Source: Odontocerum albicorne (lineage: Eukaryota; Arthropoda; Insecta; Trichoptera; Odontoceridae). From it: a stretch of DNA of 64,000 nt. Where the stretch lies: contig OX463845.1 in NCBI GenBank assembly GCA_949825065.1, positions 22,280,516 to 22,344,515 on the forward strand, written 5' to 3'. This document shows, piece after piece, positions 20,935 to 31,450 of the stretch. The position numbers and the translations under genes are program-made. The notes under the pieces are model-generated. The model was not told where the DNA came from. It did not search any database and saw only the letters and a program-made list of their open reading frames with translations. How positions within the stretch are numbered: the stretch's first letter is position 1; the number at the start of each line of letters is the position of its first letter.

Positions 20935-21130
20935 CGACTTAGAGAAAGCGCATGATCATGTATGAGAGGAATTGTGGGACGTATACTTATTGAGTTTTTT
21001 GAAATTACTAAAGGGTTAAACAAGGGTATGTAATGTCAACTTGGTTGTTTAATTTATATATAAATTTGTGTTTCCACTATTTAAAACATGATAGGAGAGG
21101 TGTAAGAATTGTATTACAGATTTCTGCAGC
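20935..21130 (+). pseudogene. RT fragment, LINE-A-like
   Basis: Translation with frame jumps gives VDLEKAHDHV, matching the FVDLEKAYDRV box of RTE-like reverse transcriptases. A GLNKGM..CQLGCL string follows that corresponds to the KGVRQGCVMSPWLFN region. Confidence 0.5.
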
Positions 21131-21589
21131 CCCTTTATTGCAGAGTATAGATTTAATCCATGACTCTATCTCCCATTTTTTATGGATTTGCTTGGATGTT
21201 AAACGTTAGATGAGATCTACTTACCTGTTTTTTTTAAATACTCGTATACGTCAAATGCTAACAGGAAAAAAAACTTACCCCTTGTTGATTTGTTCAATGT
21301 ACTGGACAATTATTTACGCTATCATGAATTACGATTGTTTTCGGTGCAATATTCACGAACTGAGCTGACTGAAATAATGACTTCTGACACCGTTGTCTTC
21401 CATATTACTGTGGATAAATTAAGGAAAGAACCTCTTAATAAACATTGTAAGCATAACTAAGTATCTTCATAAGAGTGTTATTGCTTAAACGCATGAGTGT
21501 AATTGACCCTGTTGTCATTATGTTGAATTTAGTATTTTATTTTATTTTTCTTATTATTTGTTGTAAAATGGTTAACCCTTATCAAATAA
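21131..21589. other. No gene seen
   Basis: Contains TACTCGTA at 21239-21246. No coding signature recognised. Confidence 0.4.
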
Positions 21590-21690
21590 TAAGTAAATTA
21601 ACAAAAAATATGAGAAAATTATGGATAGACCAAGCTAATGAAATTTTAAAAAAATATGAAAAGTCAGATAAACCAAAGGAGATTTATTAA
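21590..21690 (+). mobile_element. Possible LINE-A C-terminal scrap
   Basis: KLWIDQANEILKKYEK (end of the ORF at 21475-21690) resembles AKIWLNQVNDILKEVKN at the LINE-A C-terminus near 33740-33780. Short and weak. Confidence 0.3.
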
Positions 21691-21699
21691 TTAAGAGGG

Positions 21700-22125
21700 G
21701 ACGTAAAATAAACATCGCAATATAAAAATATGCAGCTCGGCGCTCTCTACCTATTACAATAATAAAAATAGCGGTAGAACTCGTATATATTAATTTTTGG
21801 ATTTTTTAAATATCTTTATTTAAATACCTCTCGTCCAAGATTTGTTTAAAATTTGATTAATCAAGAAATTTTTATCACATATTATAAAAAGATTATTTAC
21901 AATTTCAACAATTATTTGATTAACTTATCAAGTATGTAATACATTTGCTCCGAACACTCGAATACGTCCGGTTTTTTAATAAATCATTAACAGCGATAAT
22001 ATCAATACCAAATCAAAACAAATAAACATAATTGCGATGGGTTACACCTATAAACGTCACAATTCGAAGAATACAATATAACCTGTACGAATCGTTCGAT
22101 ATGTTTCAACTGCAATTTTTTTTCA
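21700..22125. other. No gene seen
   Basis: AT-rich spacer before LINE-A. No recognised features. Confidence 0.45.
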
Positions 22126-22129
22126 ATAA

Positions 22130-23155
22130 GATAGTCGAGTGAACTCTATGGGGAAAAATGATAGGTGAGAGGAAAGGCTGAAAAGAAAGTGTGCAATCAA
22201 TACTTAGAGTGCCTTCTTAAGTGAAGGAAGATGCGTTGGTCAGATTTTACCTCCTCGTATGGTTGTAGAAAAATATATGGCAAAAAATAAGAAACTTGAC
22301 AGTGCATTTGTGGACTTGGAAAAAGCATATTACCGAGTGATAAAAGATGAGATATGGAAAATATTGAAAGAATATGGTTTTGAATGTAAATTAATACATA
22401 GCATTGCGTCATTATGTGCTGAAATAAGAGCATTTATTAGTGTTAATGGTACATTGGCTGAATAGTTTAATTTTTCGAAAGAGATAAAACAAGGATGTGT
22501 TATGTCACCCTAGTTGTTCAATATTTATATAGATTCGTGGGTGAACGAACTACAGATGTAAATGGGTGGCATTCAAATGGGAATATGCGAGGATTGATAT
22601 ATGCTGATGACATGGTAGTGTTAGCGAAGAATGAGGATAAATTGTATGAGGGATACGAAGAGAAAGATCTGAGAATTAATGTTGCGAAATCTAAAGTCAT
22701 GGTGAATGAAAAGTGTGCCAAGGAAAGTAAACATGATATATGGATAAACAATTAAAGATTACAGCAAGTTGAATAATTTTGCATTTAAAGTACTAGTATT
22801 TTGCAATATAGATAGTACTTTAAGACTTACGAAGAATATCGAACGGGGTGTAGCGATAACAAACAAAGTTAATAAGCCATGACAGAATACGGAACGAAGT
22901 GATTAGGAATGAATGTAAATTTAAAGCTGATGTGTTGAGTAAGATGAAGAAGAGCACTGTGACATGATTTGGGCACGTGAAATGAAGAAATGAAGATATT
23001 CTAACCAAACAAATATACAGTGAAAATGTGAGTAGAAGGCGTGATAGTGGAAGTCCGATGAAAGTACGGTTTGATCGAATGAACGACATTGTAAAAGAGG
23101 TTTAAAAAAATCGTAGGAGCTTTATAAGAAGGTGTATGGGTGTGGAAGAGGGATA
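22130..23155 (+). mobile_element. LINE-A, RT and C-terminal part, decayed
   Basis: RTE-like non-LTR retrotransposon. ORF pieces give MAKNKKLDSAFVDLEKAYYRV (22259-22465; the usual Asp of EKAYDRV is Tyr), IKQGCVMSP at ~22483 and LIYADDMVVLAKNEDKL (22590-22640, the YADD active-site box). A C-terminal stretch beginning near 22875 matches the other copies. Several frameshifts and stops (for example after GTLAE) make it inactive. The 5' part and endonuclease are missing. Confidence 0.8.
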
Positions 23156-23159
23156 TTTT

Positions 23160-24239
23160 TTTCTTTTTATCCTCGAATTATAATTGTTCAAAGTCTTTAC
23201 TTTATTTGACCGTTTTTCTACCTATAAACGAAAATTTTATAATAATGGTGAATATTTATTGTTTCAATGATATTTTGGAATATACCATGTTGCTACTAAT
23301 TGTATTTTAAGTTCAAATTTGAAATAAAAAATTGACTCGTCTTTAAATCGAATGAAGAAAACGAAAAATATGACTTTATGTACAAAAAGTATTATATAAA
23401 AAAAAGGTATTGTAACCCATATCCATTTCTGGAAAAAAGCTAAATTAAGATTTTGAAAAACATTGTACAATACAGAAAAATAGTAATCGTACTTACTGCA
23501 TTTTTAAATTTAGGAATAAGGTTCTTATATTCTGCAAAAAGTTAATCATATTATCGATTTCAAGTTTTGAAGTATCCTCGACACCGATTGGATGACAAAA
23601 TAAACTTCTTATTAAAAATGCAAAATGTTTTCAACATGCAGCATTAATGTTGAAAAAAATAATGATGTTTCTATGGATTATTTTATCATAATAACATAGA
23701 TAAAAAATCTTTTTGGTGAAATATTTTCACCCCAACCATACGTAGAAATTACTCGCATTTCATTTAAAATACGAATCAGTGTCTTAAATAGGATATTTTC
23801 GGTTCTCAATTACAAGAAAGACACAACAGAATTCGAAAAGTATCTTGAACACTGGTATGAAGCGAGATGGAATTTCCAAACTATTTATTCCAATCCTATT
23901 GCACCCACCCAGGCATGTCTAAGAGAACACCTCCACGCCTGATTCTCATTCATCAAAGTCAGTATATATACATCATTACAATTCTAATTACTTAATATTA
24001 TTTGTTTTCAAGTGGGTGTCATGAGGTCTTGAACAAACGGATTGAGTAATCAAGCAATAAATCATGAGCTGGTTGAGAGCGATGTGTATTGTATTAAGAT
24101 GATTCAAAGAGTCAATACAGGTATTCAAATTGAAGTGCGTCGCTAATTACTAATTTATTGTATTTTTATATGAATCAAAAATTTAAACATGTACTTTTAT
24201 AACGTTTAATTCTGTGAAATCTGGAAAAGCTGTAAATTG
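23160..24239. other. No gene seen
   Basis: Searched on the minus strand for a further TRIT1 exon without success. No repeat family recognised. Confidence 0.4.
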
Positions 24240-24345
24240 AGGATGCTTTATCAATCTTTAGACTATTTGAGATAGATGTCTGTCCTCTCTGCCTCTCCCA
24301 AAAGGACATGATGAGATGGGATGTATATGTGTGTATAATGGATAG
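24240..24345 (+). mobile_element. LINE-A tail fragment
   Basis: GTCCTCTCTGCCTCTCCC then GGACATGATGAGATGGGATG, the LINE-A tail pattern. It lies downstream of the second TRIT1 exon, on the opposite strand. Confidence 0.5.
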
Positions 24346-24873
24346 TAAAATAAATAGAATTCGTGCTCTAAACTATAGCAAGAAAAAAATCATTAAAAAA
24401 ATATACTACATCGAAAGACCTGGGGAAAAGGCTTTACCATTCTGTCAAGAAGGTTCTGTATGGTCTCTTTCTCCGAAACCCCATCGGATCAAGATGAATC
24501 CATAAAAAGTTGGATGTTATGGAGATTTGTGGTCTCACCATGAGTGCAACCAACTGCAGGAAGAATGCTGCTGATAGTTGCAATAATGTAAGTATGCACG
24601 AGGGTCGAAATGCTAATGATGATAATGTACACCAGAGACATTTAAGTTCAAAACTTGTTTTGCACAAAAGTGCACATAATTTGCTATTCGTGGTTTAAAT
24701 TCATGTTTAAGAATTCTCTCTGCGATTCTTCATTAATATAACTTCTAAGACAAATAAATCCAAGTTTTCAGATAGGGCATTCTGTGGTGCTGGATCTGTT
24801 CTGTAAAAAAGTCCGCTTGCGGAGCTACGCGCTAAGTAACAACATCAGAATAATAAATAACATTGGATCAACA
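24346..24873. other. TRIT1 intron, no further exon recognised
   Basis: Follows the splice donor at 24874-24878. The ORFs here do not continue the TRIT1 protein: the expected SLQVFEETG-like segment is not seen. Confidence 0.45.
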
Positions 24874-24878
24874 CTTAC

Positions 24879-25291
24879 CTTAAGATTTTCCTTCTATTAT
24901 TGGGATGTAGTTTCTCTGCCATTTCCGGGTCCACCTCTTTCAATTTTGCATATATGTATTCATTGCTGTGTGGAGATTCGTTACTGAAGTCATCTATTTC
25001 ATTCACAGTCGATGTTTTGTCTCTTGCACAAGCACTTTTTGTTTTCAAGTCGCTTGCATCACTGACGCCTTGGTTATCTTGCTTAGATGTAGAACTTATT
25101 TCAGATGAGGCATGTGATTCCAGCTTTAACTTCTTGATATCCCGCTTCTCTTGATCACGTTCCGACACAAGTTTTGTTTCCCCTGAAGTATTCAATTCTT
25201 CGACGAGAATCTTCCAAAGAATAGACTCGATATAGTAATTTGTTCCTCCAACTACAATTGGAATCTTATTTTGTGATAGCATCTCATCAAT
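24879..25291 (-). CDS. TRIT1: tRNA dimethylallyltransferase (TRIT1/MiaA family), internal exon
   Basis: TRIT1 adds an isopentenyl group from dimethylallyl diphosphate to A37 of tRNAs reading UNN codons (i6A37), in cytosol, nucleus and mitochondria. This exon encodes IDEMLSQNKIPIVVGGTNYYIES, the family's conserved VVGGTNYY block, and ends with EVDPEMAEKLHPNNRRKILR, matching human VDPEMAAKLHPHDKRKVAR. Between them lies a low-complexity Ser/Lys/Asp-rich stretch (about 80 residues) longer than the human counterpart. The donor is a perfect GTAAGT just after ..ATCTTAAG. The acceptor is taken as AG at 25292-25293 because that gives the right spacing and phase 0 with the upstream exon. The P-loop exon and C-terminal half are not found here. 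Confidence 0.92.
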
Positions 25292-25376
25292 CTGATCTCA
25301 AGTTAAGGAATATTTTGAGAATAAAATTCTACTCGTATTAGAATACGTTATATTGTTCTGATTTCCATTTTCTTAC

Positions 25377-25830
25377 ATGGAGCGGAGACTTTCTTACCTG
25401 AACACTGAGAGCAAAAATGAGATAAAAGGTGGATGCATTCTAAATGTGGTGCTGCAAATGGATGCTGAGGATATCTTGGTCGCGCGTCGCACCAATGTAT
25501 CGATTCAACTTGGGATTCAGGACAGGCTGCCCACGATTTGTCTGCAACGAATACTCCAATTCTTTGACCATGTTGCACGCGGAGGAATGGAGAATTTGGA
25601 AAAAATCATGTTAACGGACAGTGTGGAAAGAAAACGAGGCAAAGGTAGATTATCAACCTGATGAACTCATCAAGTTATGATGCAACAGGGTACTTCATGA
25701 TGAAGCACTCCAAAAGGCTCAAAGTAGGGAGAGGTGGAGAATCGTCGTGGGCAGAGTTGGGAAGACGGACCGGAAAGATCACGACCTTCAGTAATGGGGG
25801 ATCAGGACTAACAAAAGACGATCGCTTCGT
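25377..25830 (+). mobile_element. LINE-R-like 3' end, antisense in TRIT1 intron
   Basis: ORF 25377-25661 reads ARRTNVSIQLGIQDRL then LQRILQFFDHVARGGMENLEKIM and ERKRGKGR, matching the C-terminal GHIARR..NLEKL..GKRxRGR region of RTE-type LINEs. A continuing remnant ends near VMGDQD at 25793. It lies in the intron, opposite to TRIT1 transcription. Confidence 0.75.
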
Positions 25831-25984
25831 ATAACCTTAAGTACGTTATTTCGAAAACTTTATTTTATTTTAATGAATATTTCCACGTAAAAATTATAAC
25901 CATTGTAATATATACAAAATATGGATGTTTAAAAAGGGCGAGAGACATTTTTTAACGGCAAAATTAGAATGTGTATGGATCACT

Positions 25985-26420
25985 GCTACATCAGCTTAAC
26001 TCAATGGAATGGAGGCGTGGATACTGAACCAGGACATATTACGTAGGATCGAGACTTTTGAGATGTGGATCTACAAACACTTCCCCAAAATTATCTAGAT
26101 AGATCGCGTTACAAATATGTAAGTACTTGCTCGTATGAATAAAAGCCTAGAACTGCTTAAAATTGCGGTTTGCAAGTTGCTTTATCACGGTGACAAAATG
26201 AAAGGCACAAGATGCATTATAACACAATTTATCATCGAGGGGGAAATAAACGGTATTTGAGGCAGATATAGATGCCTAATCTTTTAGCTTAAGAACTTGC
26301 TGGAATGGTTTGCATGCAGTACAACTGAGTTGTTCCAGGCTGCAGTGAACAAGATAAAGATTGCCATGATGATGGTTAACCTCGAATAAGAGACGGCACC
26401 TCGAGAAGAAGGCAAAATTG
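25985..26420 (+). mobile_element. LINE 3' end, second antisense copy in TRIT1 intron
   Basis: Broken translation gives RIETFEMWIYKHFPKI, IDRVTNM, LKNLLEWFACSTTELFQAAVNKIKIAMM and ETAPREE. This is the C-terminal pattern (AFEMWIYRRxLKISWxDRVTN..LFRAAVNKxxIAMMIANLR) of insect endonuclease/RT retrotransposons. It is a different family from LINE-R. Confidence 0.65.
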
Positions 26421-26580
26421 TCTATCGATATTGGGTTAATATAAATATGACAATTTTCGGCCTAAGTATAAATTTCTTTTTTAGAGCAAATAAAAATAAT
26501 AAAGTATTTCTTTTTTCCAGTAAAATTATCTAAAAATACTTCGACATAGGACATTTATATATTTTAAAAGGAAATTAGAG

Positions 26581-26611
26581 TACCAAATGTATTTAACAAA
26601 TACATTTGGTA
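26581..26611. repeat. Perfect short hairpin in TRIT1 intron
   Basis: TACCAAATGTATTT at 26581-26594 and its exact complement at 26598-26611 with a 3-base loop (AAC). Confidence 0.75.
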
Positions 26612-26755
26612 TTTTAATTTCATTTAATGTTCATAAAATAATAACACATCGCCAAAATATAGGTTCGCAAAGTTTTATTACAAATATATGTAATTATAAT
26701 AAATTCAACCTGAATCGTGGGCATTCTTATAATCCTGTAAATTAGGTGGTAAAAA

Positions 26756-26853
26756 TAGTCGGGCTTTGCGAGATATGTAGCCTGTGTCGAGCCTCGAACT
26801 AGCTTCTATTTGCAGTTAAGTCCAGCATGTTAACCGTAAAACCCAGCTCCAAT
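26756..26853 (-). repeat. SINE-B-like head, diverged
   Basis: On the minus strand ACGGTTAACATGCTGGACTT and AGTTCGAGGCTC align with the SINE-B A- and B-box regions (CGGTAACGCACTGGACTT, AGTTCAAATCCC). The body is not recognised. A true tRNA gene is unlikely because the acceptor arms do not pair convincingly. Confidence 0.4.
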
Positions 26854-26983
26854 ATTTTTTTAGAATGCTTCTAACTAATGCTACACATCTATTTTCAAGA
26901 AGAAAAAAAAATACATATTAACAGCATACAACGTTCAGGTTCGGTCCTTCGCAAGACATGGTAAGACAGATCATAGAGGATAC

Positions 26984-27121
26984 AATTTTAATTGCAGCAT
27001 TTCTGAAATCGATAACCGTATAGGTCTGGTGAGGCTGAAGAAAATCGATGATGTGATGAGGCACTCTGGATCTCTCATCGACAGTAGCTTTGGCACTTAC
27101 AATGTCCAAACCTTTGTAGAT
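26984..27121 (-). CDS. TRIT1: tRNA dimethylallyltransferase (TRIT1/MiaA family), upstream exon
   Basis: Exon of 138 bp, 46 codons, phase 0 at both ends. It encodes IYKGLDIVSAKATVDERSRV, PHHIIDFLQPHQTYTVIDFR and NAAIKI. This corresponds to human TRIT1 [34 protein letters not shown], the substrate-binding region just after the P-loop domain. The acceptor is TTTTGTTTCAG (AG at 27122-27123). The donor GTATCC at 26978-26983 is weak but is the only position giving the right length and frame with the next exon. The intron to the next exon is 1,692 bp. Upstream exons were not found between here and 30 kb. Confidence 0.9.
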
Positions 27122-27124
27122 CTG

Positions 27125-28554
27125 AAACAAAATGGATAAATTAATTCATAAGCTTCTTCGAACCATATGGAATGTCAAACTATTACTATGATCACGTGTC
27201 ATTTTAATTATTCAAAACAAGGAAGCGTTTTGTCCTTATTATTTTGCGTGTTTGACAATCCCAACCCTCATTCAGATCTTCGTGAAAAACTCAATTTCTT
27301 TCTGAGCATGGACTATTCCTCCAATCTGGTGACGACAAGATTCTTTATAAATCATTGTAACCACACATAATTCTAACATCTGCATTCGCAATACACTCGG
27401 TGCGACTTCCTTAATCGCAATCAAGAGAGAATTGAAAAAAATATTGCATTACACAGTATTCACATTCATTCTTATTTGCCTTATATTTGAACGAATTATT
27501 TTCCTGTATTTCCTACCTTGACTGTTCCGAGATAAGATTTTTTATTTGAATTTTAGTAAATATTTTCAAATGTTTACTATGAATTCGGCCCTTCGTAGTA
27601 ATTTCCGATTTAGAAACAAACCTCAGAAATTAGCCCAAAGGGTGGGCCCTTGCCCTGGGCATTTCTGCTTCTGAACGAAAGTTCAGCATTGCACATAGAG
27701 AATAATTGTTGTAAACTGATTTCATAGTTTGTTAAAAATATTAAAACGATTTATTTGTATTCTTTATGTACACATCCAATATTTATTTATTGAGTTAGGT
27801 CGTTTACCTTTATGATGTTTATATTTTTTTTGATAAGTACGAGTAATGAGATAAGCTGCATTAATAAAACGGGAATTTCTAGTTAGTTAACAAGCACGTA
27901 AAAATAACTAGATAAAATAAAGAAGTGAAAGAAGAAGGAATATCATTTGATTCAAATATGTTATTTAAAGTGCTATTTATATTAATTATCGTTCAACTAA
28001 TATTTTTCTCTCTATTGATAATATTGTTGAAATCTTAAAGATACATACACCCATTAGTATAATCAATTACATTGGTAATTTAAAAACTACCTTCAATTGA
28101 CGTTTACTTCCTATTCTTCCGGAAGCATGTTTATTTGGTTTGTTGACCCTTTTTATTTAACATTCTATTTTAATTTATATGTACTCTTATTTTTCGGAAA
28201 ACAAAGCGCATTGCGTGTCATGTAAAGGGGAAACATTGGAAATAATTGTAACTAAGGTATGAATTAAACAACTCCCCTCAATGTCCTACATATCGAGGCA
28301 CCATTGTCCTTAAATTTCTTTCTGGGGAAAATAATAATTGACTTTTTCTATATATGTCAATTCGTACCACTCTTTCTGATATTTATGAATACACCTCGAG
28401 CCAACGTTCTAGAAAGGGGTAAAGACCCTTTTTATTATTTTGAAGACGATAGTTAAAATAGGGTGTTTTGCCTTGAAAAGAACTTAAACAAAATTACAAT
28501 TATTGTTGAGACCTTGGGCACTATTTGAAATTAAAAATATGATATACTATACAT
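27125..28554. other. Probable TRIT1 upstream intron, no exon recognised
   Basis: No P-loop (GxTGTGKS) coding sequence was seen on the minus strand. TACGAGTA at 27838-27845. No repeat family recognised. Confidence 0.4.
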
Positions 28555-29100
28555 AACATGATATTCAATATTTTTCAAAATTAGGTTAAATAAGTTTTAG
28601 AAAGCTATCGTTGAATGTCGAAATTACAGCAAATTCCATTTAAGGCTTTCTAACTTTGGAATTAAAAATGTATATAAAATTATATATAATACGGAAATCC
28701 CCAGTTTAACCCTCAAAACGAGATCGACTTATTTTTAGGAAGCTATTCTGTAAAATTCCTAGATTACGGCGATTTCATTTTTTTAATTTTGAGATTCAAA
28801 AAATATATAAAATGATATTTAATATGGAAATAGTCAATATACTATCTCAAAATAAGGTTAACTTATTTCGAACAAGCTATTGTAGAGTGCCTGAAGTGCG
28901 GTAAATCACATTAATAATACCTTTTGCCTTTGAAATCAAAACGATATACAAAGTGATATTCAATATGGAAATCGTAAGTATGACATCTCTAAATAAAATT
29001 TACTTATATTTAGGAAGCTACTGTAGAATGTCTCAATTACGCAAAATCACATTTTATTTCCCCGATACCTTCAAAATTACACGTTTTCAAAGTTTGCAGG
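28555..29100. repeat. Degenerate tandem repeat, ~138-bp period, 4 units
   Basis: An AAGCTAT/AAGCTAC landmark recurs at 28602, 28740, 28874 and 29015 (spacings 138, 134, 141). Each is preceded by a GATATTCAATATGGAAAT-like block and followed by ..GTAGAATG..ATTACG..AAATCACATTT. The units are well diverged, so the array is old. The 103-codon ORF at 28953-29264 starts inside it. Confidence 0.7.
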
Positions 29101-29406
29101 CAGATTGGAAGGAACGTATAAGACCTACTTTAATATACAGGAATGAAATAGTGCTTTTTCATGACACCCGTCAACCCAAAAACAGTTCAAGAATTTCTGA
29201 AGCAGGTTCTAAGCGCCAGAATAACAATACAAACCCGATGAAAAATATCCTTGTTCTCCTATAATTAAATAAAATTTCATAATTTAGAACTAAGTGAGGC
29301 TTATAGATTATATTTTATAAGTTTCCGACACATTGAAAAATATAATTCCTCAATTACAATAACTTGAAAGAATATTTTTAACTGGACTATTGAAATTGTA
29401 TATAAT

Positions 29407-29880
29407 AAGAACAATTCACCCAACGTAGTATATATTCTATAGTTTATATCTAATTCAATTAGTCTGAATCCAGAATTGCATTGAATAAGAACAATTCACC
29501 CAACGTAGTATATATTCTATAGTTTATATCTAATTCAATTAGTCTGAATCCAGAATTGCATTGAATAAGAACAATTCACCCAACGTAGTATATATTCTAT
29601 AGTTTATATCTAATTCAATTAGTCTGAATCCAGAATTGCATTGAATAAGAACAATTCACCCAACGTAGTATATATTCTATAGTTTATATCTAATTCAATT
29701 AGTCTGAATCCAGAATTGTATTGAATAAGAACAATTCACCCAACGTAGTATATATTCTATAGTTTATATCTAATTCAATTAGTCTAAATCCAGAATTGTA
29801 TTGAATAAGAACAATTCACCCAACGTAGTATATATTCTATAGTTTATATCTAATTCAATTAGTCTGAATCCATAATTGAG
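29407..29880. repeat. Tandem repeat, 80-bp period, about 6 units
   Basis: AAGAACAATTCACCCAACG recurs at 29407, 29487, 29567, 29647, 29727 and 29807, exactly 80 bases apart, with only a few substitutions between units. No ORF spans it. The near-identity points to recent expansion. Confidence 0.97.
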
Positions 29881-30111
29881 TTGAAAAAATAAGTTAAAAA
29901 CCAAAGTTTTACCCCGCTTACTACTTCAACTATTACCAGCTGATGTCCATCCCATGCATGGTTCAAGTCATGCAACTCCTTAGTCGACTATCGGTTGATC
30001 CTACACATCTAATTCGAGCCAGACACTCACAAACAATCTCGTACCTGTGTCTCATGGCCAAACTACCAAAACTCCTGGGCTCTGTTCGTGGTCTGCATTG
30101 TAGTACCTTGA

Positions 30112-30335
30112 TAACCTCCATGGAATAGTTGGTATGACGCCAATCTACCAATACATACGAGTAGGTGGCAGACTCGATTACCGTTGGTACGCATTTTTTT
30201 TAAAAAAGGTTTCATACTAGTTTTCCACTTAAGGCCTCTCTTATTTTTTTCTGTTAGGTTAGAAGAGATTGTCATATCAAAACAAATCCGCTAGGATGTA
30301 CAGTATACAACGAAAGTGCAGTACAATACAATATT
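30112..30335 (+). repeat. SINE-A with internal 6-bp insertion
   Basis: Head remnant ACCTCCATGGAATAGTTGGT, B-box-like ACTCGATTACC, AAAAAAGG body start, tail TAGAAGAGATTGTCATATCA and terminus AGTACAATACAAT. TACGAGTA at 30156-30163 lengthens the head by about 6 bases relative to the copy at 10869. Confidence 0.65.
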
Positions 30336-31009
30336 TCGTTATAATACAGTGCAGACACATACTTCATTTAAACGTATACAATGACTTTGATAAAATCTTT
30401 GAAATGTTTACTCGCCAAATAAGTATGCATGAATGTGTTAAAAAAACAATACAGTAGTTGTTATTAGATACTTTTAAAAGCCACTTATTCAACTCAAAGA
30501 AACTTGATGACTTCCTAAAATATATACATACAAACCCATTTAAACTAATATTACTCAAAAATTATACTTTTTTCGTTCCATTACCATTGCTTCACAGCTT
30601 GAATACTAATATACTGTTAATTTTTCGTTATCAAGATTTTACAATATTGAGGTACTTATGCTGTACTTATATTTTGCTTCAAGAATCATCACTTAAGATC
30701 GGTCGCAGATTAATAATTGAAGTCAAGCAACTATTTACTACCTTAAGTAAGCCAAACAGGTAACGTTGAAAATGACATAAATTTACAATGTTATGACAGC
30801 AAGGCAATAATAAATGCCGCATCTTAAATCTTAACATTTCTTACTTGATGCAATTTAGATACTCGTATATACGCGGAAAGCTTAGCTAACTAGTGTATGC
30901 ATTAACGTATTCCGAAATGAATTGCGTTTCTCAGAAAAAGCAGCGTTTGTCAAACAATATGATGCCATGTCAAAAAAATACCGAACAATTTAAACAAAAA
31001 AATCAAATA
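30336..31009. other. No gene assigned
   Basis: A 101-codon ORF at 30458-30763 has no recognisable domain. TACTCGTA at 30860-30867. Confidence 0.4.
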
Positions 31010-31450
31010 ATTATATTAAATAAATTAGGAGAATATTGATTGAAGATGACGAAGACAGTTGTTGAGTATGAATGCGGAAGGAAATTTGAAAATATTTTGG
31101 ATAAAAGTAAGCAAAATGCAAGGAATAAATAGTACGGGTGGTACGAGTGGAATCAAAGGATTTTATCAGAAGAAGGAATGGTTCATTCGAAATGAAAGGA
31201 ATATTTCGAAGAACTGTACGAGTGGATAGTAGTAGAAACAACGGTGTTTCTGATACTGGGGTTATGTGAATGTGATTTGTCTTGAAGGATGGGGGTTAGC
31301 AAATGATCGAGTGACAGACAATTTTTCAACAAATGTTGTAAATCTGACTACAGATCGAAATAATGGCTGAGTACAGTGATTGTTCCATTATGTAAAGGTA
31401 CAAGAATAGAAAGAGGAAGTGACAAAACCATTAGCTTACTGAGTGTAGTA
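31010..31450 (+). mobile_element. LINE-A, 5' part of RT, interrupted
   Basis: Degenerate coding sequence ending VPLCKGTRIERGSDKTISLLSVV (31380-31450). This matches the RT fingers motif IPLYKGKG..NYRGISLLSV of RTE-like elements. Coding then breaks off and resumes after 32664, so the intervening DNA is an insertion. Confidence 0.6.

Noticed and set aside
24434..24667. Next TRIT1 exon on the minus strand
   Set aside because: Translation does not match the family segment expected after KRKILR and there is no suitable acceptor in phase.
28953..29264. Mariner fragment (RPTLIYRNEIVLFHDTRQPK resembles RPxLVNRxxVLLHDNARPH)
   Set aside because: Only ~20 residues resemble the family, neighbouring motifs are absent, and the ORF starts inside the 138-bp tandem array; too weak to call.
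29407..29880. CRISPR-like array
   Set aside because: Units are contiguous 80-bp repeats with no unique spacers, in a eukaryotic genome: a minisatellite.
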